From contig CM034592.1 of the NCBI GenBank assembly GCA_020091685.1, positions 35,874,350 through 35,938,349 of the forward strand: a stretch of DNA of 64,000 nt. Reading direction: 5' to 3'. Position numbers and translations under genes: made by a program. Source of the stretch: Lutjanus erythropterus. Its lineage: Eukaryota; Chordata; Actinopteri; Lutjaniformes; Lutjanidae. Shown here piece after piece: positions 57,380-64,000 of the stretch (positions are counted from its first letter, which is position 1; each line of letters begins with the position of its first letter). The notes under the pieces were generated by a model. That model was not told the origin of the DNA and made no database searches. It saw only the letters and a list, made by a program, of their open reading frames with translations.

Positions 57380-58989
57380 GAACTTGAGATGGGAATTTCT
57401 TTGACTTTAGAAAGAACACTAAAAACTAAGAATTTAGATATAAGAATTGATTAAAAGTAAGATATATTTTCTTTATTATACACTGGGGTAAACATTTTCC
57501 TGAACAAGAAAAGACTGAAGATTGAGAATAAGTTGTTTTGAGCATTTCTTCTCATCTTTAGTCTTTAGATGGATGATGAGAGTCAGCTCGTTCTTATACA
57601 GTAAAAGCTCTGAGGGAGAGTGTGCAAAGTCAAATGTGCTGAGCCAGCAAGAGTGAAGGGCCCACGCAAGAGTCTGCAGAGCTCACTGTGTGTTTTTATG
57701 AATCTGTGTCGACCTATCAGCTGTTAAACCAATGGATTTATGCCAAGCCCTTTGCAACCTTTGCTTTAAATGTGTTTTAGTGAAATGCTCTTTTTGCTGA
57801 TTGTAGTGGAAGGTGGTTGGAGACAAAATTGTCATTAATATGTATTCAATATTTTGCGCATTACAGCCTTTGATGGGCCCTGATTACTATGTAGCTTGAA
57901 ATACTCGTCATTTAGGCAGCAAATTGTCTTTATTATGTCTCACAGATGTCTCCCATGTGGCTATTCCTGTTTTTTTTGCCCCCCTTGGATTAAGAAATAT
58001 TTTATTTTCCACCACAGATTTGAGTGAATGATCTCCTTCTGTGGTACTGTATGTTCCTGTGCTGTCTATGATGCAGTGGTGTGAACAGATCAGGTGATGC
58101 AGTGGGTTCTTCAGTCCCTGGGGGTGTTATGAGTACATGACTGGGACAGTCCTGAGTGTGTGTGCCAAATGAGGACTTCCTTTCTGGCATCAGCAGAGGT
58201 GGATGGATAAAGGGGTGTGTAGCTGCAGTATGACTGTACTCACACACTCATACTGACACACACAGTGTTCCTGTCCCATAGTATGGACTTGGTTTGGTGC
58301 ATTTTGTGCTGCAATATGTGTTTAACAGGTTTACAGTAACATGTTTTTATATGGCAGAAGTATGGCTGATGTAAAGCAAAAATGAGACCTAACAATTCAA
58401 TAAGAGAGCAAACTTATGCTCATATTTATCAATGTACACTTAAAATGTTGATATGCTTCCCTCCATTACCTCTTTCTCTAACTGCTAAGACAGTCATGGA
58501 TGATGAGTTGCTCACATGACTAATTAAAAGGAGCTAGAGAGATTAATTGCAATAGTACCAAGTAGAATATGCAGCAGAAATATTACAGTTAAAGAAGTAT
58601 TTTCTCTAAAAACTCGAAAAATATTTGAATTGACTTTTTCAACTGTCTCAATGTATGTTGGACTATGAAAAACATTTTCTGGAGAGATAATATCCTTTTG
58701 CATCTAAAGTTTTTTTTTTCTTGCTGAATTTGCATTTAGCTGTACACTGAGAGAGGATTAATCATACTGTACAGTTTTGCAGCCTGTGCTGATGTCTGGT
58801 GATGAAGTCAGCGTTACATCTCTTAGATGAGCTTCTGTTATAAGGTGTCCCTTTATAAGACTTGTGCAGGACTCAGTTTACATTATAAAATACGCATGCA
58901 AGTAAATGTATCTCAGCTCATATCTCAACTCATCTTGGATGGATTCCTCTGAAATGTCATGCAGAAATCCATGATTCTGATTAACCTTT

Positions 58990-59450
58990 GGAGTTTGATG
59001 ATCCTCTTTTACCCGAATGTAAACCCACTGTTACGTCACCTGGTTTGTGGACTACCGTTTTGAAGCAAGTTTAGAATTGTGGTCATCGCCATCTTGTTTT
59101 TTTAGAACCAGAAGTGATCATATTTAGGATGGATGGATGCACATTGCTACGCCTCTATCCTGATTGGATCTGACTGAGAACCCGAGAACATGCTGCTGTA
59201 GCGACTTGTCAATCACAAGGTAGCCACGCCCAAAAGTAATCCCCGCTTTATTGTCTTTTTTTTACTCAAAATAGGACCAGAATTTACAAAATGAACATCA
59301 TGCTGTAGTCGAGACGACTTGAAACTAGCAAATGAGACCATAAACTCATTAGGAAACTGTATTCTGTAGTCATAAATCAGGTGAGAAGAAAGGCCTGTTT
59401 CTTTGTGCAAACATTTGAGTCGCCCCCTACTGGGCATTAGTAAGAGATTA
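58990..59450. repeat. Common teleost dispersed repeat (CTTGTCAATCACAAGGTAGC type)
   Basis: Contains GACTTGTCAATCACAAGGTA, CCCCGCTTTATTGTCTTTTT, AAATGAACATCATGCTGTAG and AATGAGACCATAAACTCATT, a series I recognise as frequent in fish introns. Class not assigned. Confidence 0.55.
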
Positions 59451-61789
59451 TTGAGATTATGTAGTCAGATTACAAAAATAAGTAATTATAACGGACCCAG
59501 ATGACATTTGAAATTAGATTATAGTTGTCGAGGATAACTTACATTTTTGATTACATCTTTAAAATGTGGCAGTTTTAATATTACAAAACTTTTTTCACGA
59601 GAACCAATTCATTGTTAACTGATGAATAATGCGTCTGACATACAAGGTTTCTTAAGCAAGTGCTCCACGTTGTGGTGGATGTAACAGAATAAAGAACCCT
59701 TTGCAGAAATGTATTTTATCTGCACTGAAAATCTGTCAGATATTTAAAGAGAAAAAATATTTGTGGAACCAGTAATCCAAGTAATCCAAGACTAGACATG
59801 CCTTACATTTTCTCTGGAACTCAGTGGAATATGTTACTAGTTGCAAAAATCCCATGTACTTTGTATTTGGTAACTGAATATATTTCGGAGTAATCTGGCC
59901 CAAACCTGTTTAGGCTCACTGTGTTTGTTATGTGACCAAATAGATCTAAAACGTCTGAGCCTACTGGTCTCTGTCCATGTTTTATCTTTGAGATTAATGC
60001 TTAATAAGAGGTTTATCAGGCATCCACACGTATGTGAGCTGAACACCTCCAGTGGCTTAACATTGAAATTGTTGGACAATTTGATGACAGATTGAGGATT
60101 GTTGGACATCTGAATATCAGTAATGTTTTATTCCAGGTTGTAGACGGTTCTTGCAGTAATCAGGAGGCCTCGTTTTGAGCTCCTTTAAGTTTCTACATCA
60201 CGGCTCCTCCTGAGGAGGTGATCATGCCCGGAGCACTTCTGCTGCTTGATGGTTCATGAAATGGGATTCTGTGCTGCAGCCTATAATCCTGTCCTCCTCA
60301 GTAAACTGAGATCTTCCGTCACAGGCTGTCAGGTGCATCACTGTACATGAAGAGCACTGTTGATGTTTTTCCATTTATACTCCACACACACTCTTCTGTG
60401 TGTACTGTACTGTAGGTATAAGCACAATGATCCCAATTCACAAAATGACATTTGATGATCTGTTTGTGTTGAGACACGTTTTCACATCTATCACAGACAG
60501 TGCTGTCAGGGGAGACGTTTTGTAGAGTTTAAGAGCTTTTCCTGTGAAAGTTGCTGAACTGATGTCTCTGCTGGTGCTGCAGTGCGTTTTCTGTCAGCTG
60601 GATGCCATCAGTACGACATTTCTTTGCCCGGGGATACAGACGAATGGATCTGTTTTAAGGTGGAGCTGCCTAGAAAAGATATAGCTCAGGAATTGAACAT
60701 CTGGCCCTTTTTGCTCCTAAAAAACTCCTAAAATGTTGGCCAAGATTGAGCTTCTTGTAGTCAGCCAGTGGATCCAAAAAGAAACGGGTGACGATGCTGA
60801 ACACAGACTGGAGTAACACCAGAGAGAGATGGTGATGTTACAACTAGCACACAAGAGGCCGCAGCTCCTTAAAAAAACTGAAATCCAATAATCTGAGTTT
60901 TACGCCTTCAAATGTAAAAGTGTCTTAAATGCAATTTTGACAGGTCTTAATAATCAACTGGATCATAACGTTAGCATTACTTCTATAATGGTGCAGTAAT
61001 GTCTCGCTTTAAAATATGCTTTGGGGAAGAATTTGTATTGATCACAGCGTAATGACAAAACTGGACCAACATGGAACCAGTAGCCACTATCAGTGCATTC
61101 AAATGTTTACATGTTTACCGTGTTTATGAGAAGAGACCACATGAACCCACATTGTGAAATGGCTCCGGGTTCATGACGTTTGTGTTATAATGACGTTCAT
61201 GAGTTCCACTTGAACGCAGCATTTTATACAAGTTAGTTCCAGCAAGTAAAACATGCTCAACTTAGCATGACAGCACAACATGCTCATCACTAAAATTGTG
61301 ACTTCACCCACAGGAGGGCTTTTTTTTTTTTTTTATGTTTTTATTCATGAAAATAAATCGCAACTCTAGCAAAAAGTTTTGTCTTTTGAGACTGAATTGC
61401 CCCACAGTATAGGCTATATTTTGTATTACAGCTTTTATTTTGTTGGTAATAATCACAGTTACATTGGACATCACATTATATATTATCATGCTAATTATGA
61501 TGTTAAAGCACACCCTCTCATGTAGCACTGATTAAATGCAAACTTTGCAGCCCAGCCAGAATTTATTGTGGCGCACCCTGATATGCTCCACGTTCAAGTG
61601 GAGAAAAGACAAGAAGTCTTACATTATGCAATTTGGATTAGCTGATTTTAAGAGATTAATTAAGATACTTGTTTTTTTGCCAGTAGGGATGTGAAATGAA
61701 TCAAAAAGTCTTAAATCAGCTTGTTGAAACCTGCAGAAACTGTGGTCCGTTGGCAGAAAATGCCAGATGAAACAGCATTTGGAGAGTAT

Positions 61790-62062
61790 GTAACTTGCCA
61801 TGCTCACAACAAGGTCTGTGGATTATTTTGACTGACCAGGTCATGATTTTTGGAAAGAGACACCAGTTTTTGCTTTTTAAAATGTATTTTTTGGTGCGTT
61901 GAGCACCACAAGGCGAGTACCATTTAGTGCCGTCATGTTGTAGAGAAGGCAGACAGTATCTCCAAAACTCTGCAACCCACAAAACCAAAACTATCTGGAT
62001 GAATAAGTAACACTACAGGACAGCGGAAAAATATGTATTTCTGATTTTGGGGTGAACTGTCC
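61790..62062. repeat. Copy of the CAGTTCACCCC MITE, right half
   Basis: CAGGTCATGATTTTTGGAAA, GAGACACCAG..., AAAATGTATTTTTTGGTGC and the end ATTTCTGATTTTGGGGTGAA match the right half of the element at 1221-1938 in the same orientation. Confidence 0.65.
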
Positions 62063-63339
62063 TTTTAAATAGGTGCACAATATGATGAGGGATGTGTGCT
62101 GAAAAGTTTAAGGCATTTTTCATTTCATCTTGACTTTAAATCTAAAACCATCCTCTGGTTGCAGCAGTGTGATGATTTGTTGCTTTTTATTTTGTTTTGT
62201 ATCACCGAGTCAGTGGGACTTTGTGAAACTGTAGCTTTTTAAACTGTTTTTGACATTTTATACACCAGATGACTAAACGATTTATCTAAAATAATCAGCA
62301 GATTAATTGATAATGAAACTAATCATTAGTTGCAGCCCTGCAAAGAACATGTGGGTATCTGGTTGACATTTTACAGAACTGGTATCCAATATCTGAGCAC
62401 TGAAGAGAAATCCACGACGAAGAGGTGAAGACTGGATCAGAATGAGGGCAAGTTAAAAGCCGTTTTGATTTCAAGCTGCACAAATCGATGTTTTCAAATT
62501 AATTATGGATCACATAACACCACGCGGTAGATAAATGACTTAACGTATTTCCGCAACGACAAAAGACCAACAACATTGTATGATACTGTACTACCTTAGT
62601 GCATTTGTCTGCCACCGGCTTTATTTACTTAAGAGGCACAACATGACTGTAATGACTGTACAGGCTGTTTCAGCCCAACCTCTGCAGTGTTGTCGTGCAG
62701 CGCAGGATCAATACCTTTCTACAGATCAATTTTGAGTGCTTCACGAACAAATTAATATATTTAAGTACCAGATCGAGCAGAAACAATCAGTAGCTTAGTT
62801 TGCGTGCTGTATGTTTGTGTCTGTACGCCTGTCTGCCACCTCTGCAGGAGACTGACAGCCTGCATGCTGTAATACAGTGAGGATGAAAAGCTGAAAGTGA
62901 TATCAGAGGAGGTAAAAGAACTCTTTCACATCTCAAGTGAAGTACACACAAAACAAACATCAGCTCAGTCTCAGTGTTTGAGTGAGTGATTTGTACCAGC
63001 GGTGGAAAAAATATTGAGATCCTTCACTTAAAGCTGTCGCAGGCAGTTTATTATTTTTTTTAAGCTTTCAGCATGAAATTAATTCAAGTGGTCTGAGAGA
63101 AAACTAGACTTCTGCGCCTCCTCTTGGTTCTGTTTTCAGGCTTAAGAAAATCTAGTCTGACAGGAGACTTCGGCCTGTAGCTGATCGTTGAGTCTCATTC
63201 ACATCAAATATTGACGTTTTGAGATAACTGGCTCTTGGTATTTGACGACCAGGGAATGAGACTCAACAATCAGCTGTCTTTCTCCAGAACCGCTAACCGT
63301 AACTTTTTAAAGTGCCTGTAATGAGAATTGTATGAAATG

Positions 63340-63830
63340 ACAATGTGAAAGCAGCGTGAAAGGGGTCGTTTGTAAAGGATTATCTACAGAGAATTATCAC
63401 GTGAATCTGCAGCTTCTCGTGACTTTATGGAGCTTCACCTCATTTTTTAGCAATCCGGCCCACTTTAATGTTTTGTTTCACTTTCACTGCTCCCATTGTG
63501 CCATTTTTGGCCACAGGAGGCAGCCGTCTTCAGCTAAAACACTCTAAAAACCTGCTGTACTCTACCTTCTCTGCACCAAAGAGGAGACTGGCAAAGTAGG
63601 CAGCTAGCTGGTGAAACATAGTGGAGCATTAAGGAGCTACATAACCTGATATTTCCTTCAGGAGTTGGTAGAGCTTATCTGAAAGAGAGGGACTATTGGA
63701 TAAGTGGCTGCTGGATGTGTTAGCAACTGTTTGCTAACAAGTTTGTCGTATCAGCAAAGTCTACATGTAAATGTTACGCTGCCCCTAGGTGGCCAAAATA
63801 AACCAGTTATTGAGCCTTTAAGTAAAGGTA
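63340..63830. repeat. Common teleost dispersed repeat near the window end
   Basis: Contains TATCTACAGAGAATTATCAC, TTTTTGGCCACAGGAGGCAG, AAACATAGTGGAGCATTAAG and TACGCTGCCCCTAGGTGGCC. I recognise this combination as a dispersed element in fish introns. Class not assigned. Confidence 0.45.
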
Positions 63831-64000
63831 CCAATACAACATTATGTGAGTATTTTATTATGAGTAAAGGATCCACATTCAAAATACTATTTCGGTAAAA
63901 GTACAGAAATAATGCCGAAAAATTAAAACTTGTGCTGAGTGATATATTATCACATATGATATTATGAGATTGTGAATAGTGATGTATCAGCCTATTTTTG

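Larger units (their letters stand above)
57380..64000. other. Non-coding region to the window end, repeat relics only
   Basis: No coding exon recognised on either strand. It holds the dispersed repeats at 58990-59450, 60890-61060, 61790-62062, 62220-62345 and 63340-63830. It may be a long first intron or intergenic DNA. Confidence 0.55.

Overview
The window reads as nuclear DNA of a ray-finned fish, most likely a spiny-rayed teleost. It has spliced vertebrate genes with GT-AG introns, AT-rich introns full of short inverted-repeat transposon relics, L2-type LINE fragments, CA/GA microsatellites, and a nav1-mybph pairing. In human both genes also lie on 1q32.1. No prokaryotic genes, CRISPR array, rRNA or tRNA was seen. 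Species and a/b paralogue status cannot be fixed from the sequence alone.

Region 1 (start to about 31.33 kb, + strand) is the 3' two thirds of nav1 (neuron navigator 1). I could chain 26 coding exons in one continuous frame: 4275 nt, 1424 codons plus stop. They encode the Ser/Pro/Lys-rich microtubule-binding part, a first coiled coil, a Lys-rich linker with a 9-nt microexon, a second coiled coil, and the complete C-terminal AAA+ ATPase module. A 3'UTR of about 3.3 kb follows. The gene's 5' end lies upstream of the window.

Region 2 (31.33-34.3 kb) is intergenic, made largely of degenerate, internally repetitive pyrimidine-rich DNA. It ends in a compact TATA promoter.

Region 3 (34.35-49.63 kb, + strand) is a complete mybph (myosin-binding protein H) gene. 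Nineteen coding exons give 2013 nt and a 670-residue protein with FN3-Ig-FN3-Ig order at the C-terminus. The N-terminal 256 residues are a Pro/Ala/Glu-rich extension built by a first exon plus nine small exons. Every one of those nine is phase 1-1, and six are near-copies of each other with homologous intron flanks. This expanded array of skippable mini-exons is the most distinctive structure in the window. The last introns hold L2-type LINE pieces and a Tc1-like MITE with 30-bp inverted ends.

Region 4 (49.64-64.0 kb) has no convincing coding gene. It holds MITE and SINE-like repeats, a 41-bp hairpin minisatellite, a GT/GA microsatellite, and a GC-richer stretch at 56.0-57.2 kb that could be 5' non-coding exon(s) of a further gene on the + strand.

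The two genes share strand but not function. NAV1 is a neuronal microtubule plus-end protein; MyBP-H is a thick-filament protein of skeletal muscle. Their neighbourhood reflects conserved synteny rather than a pathway.
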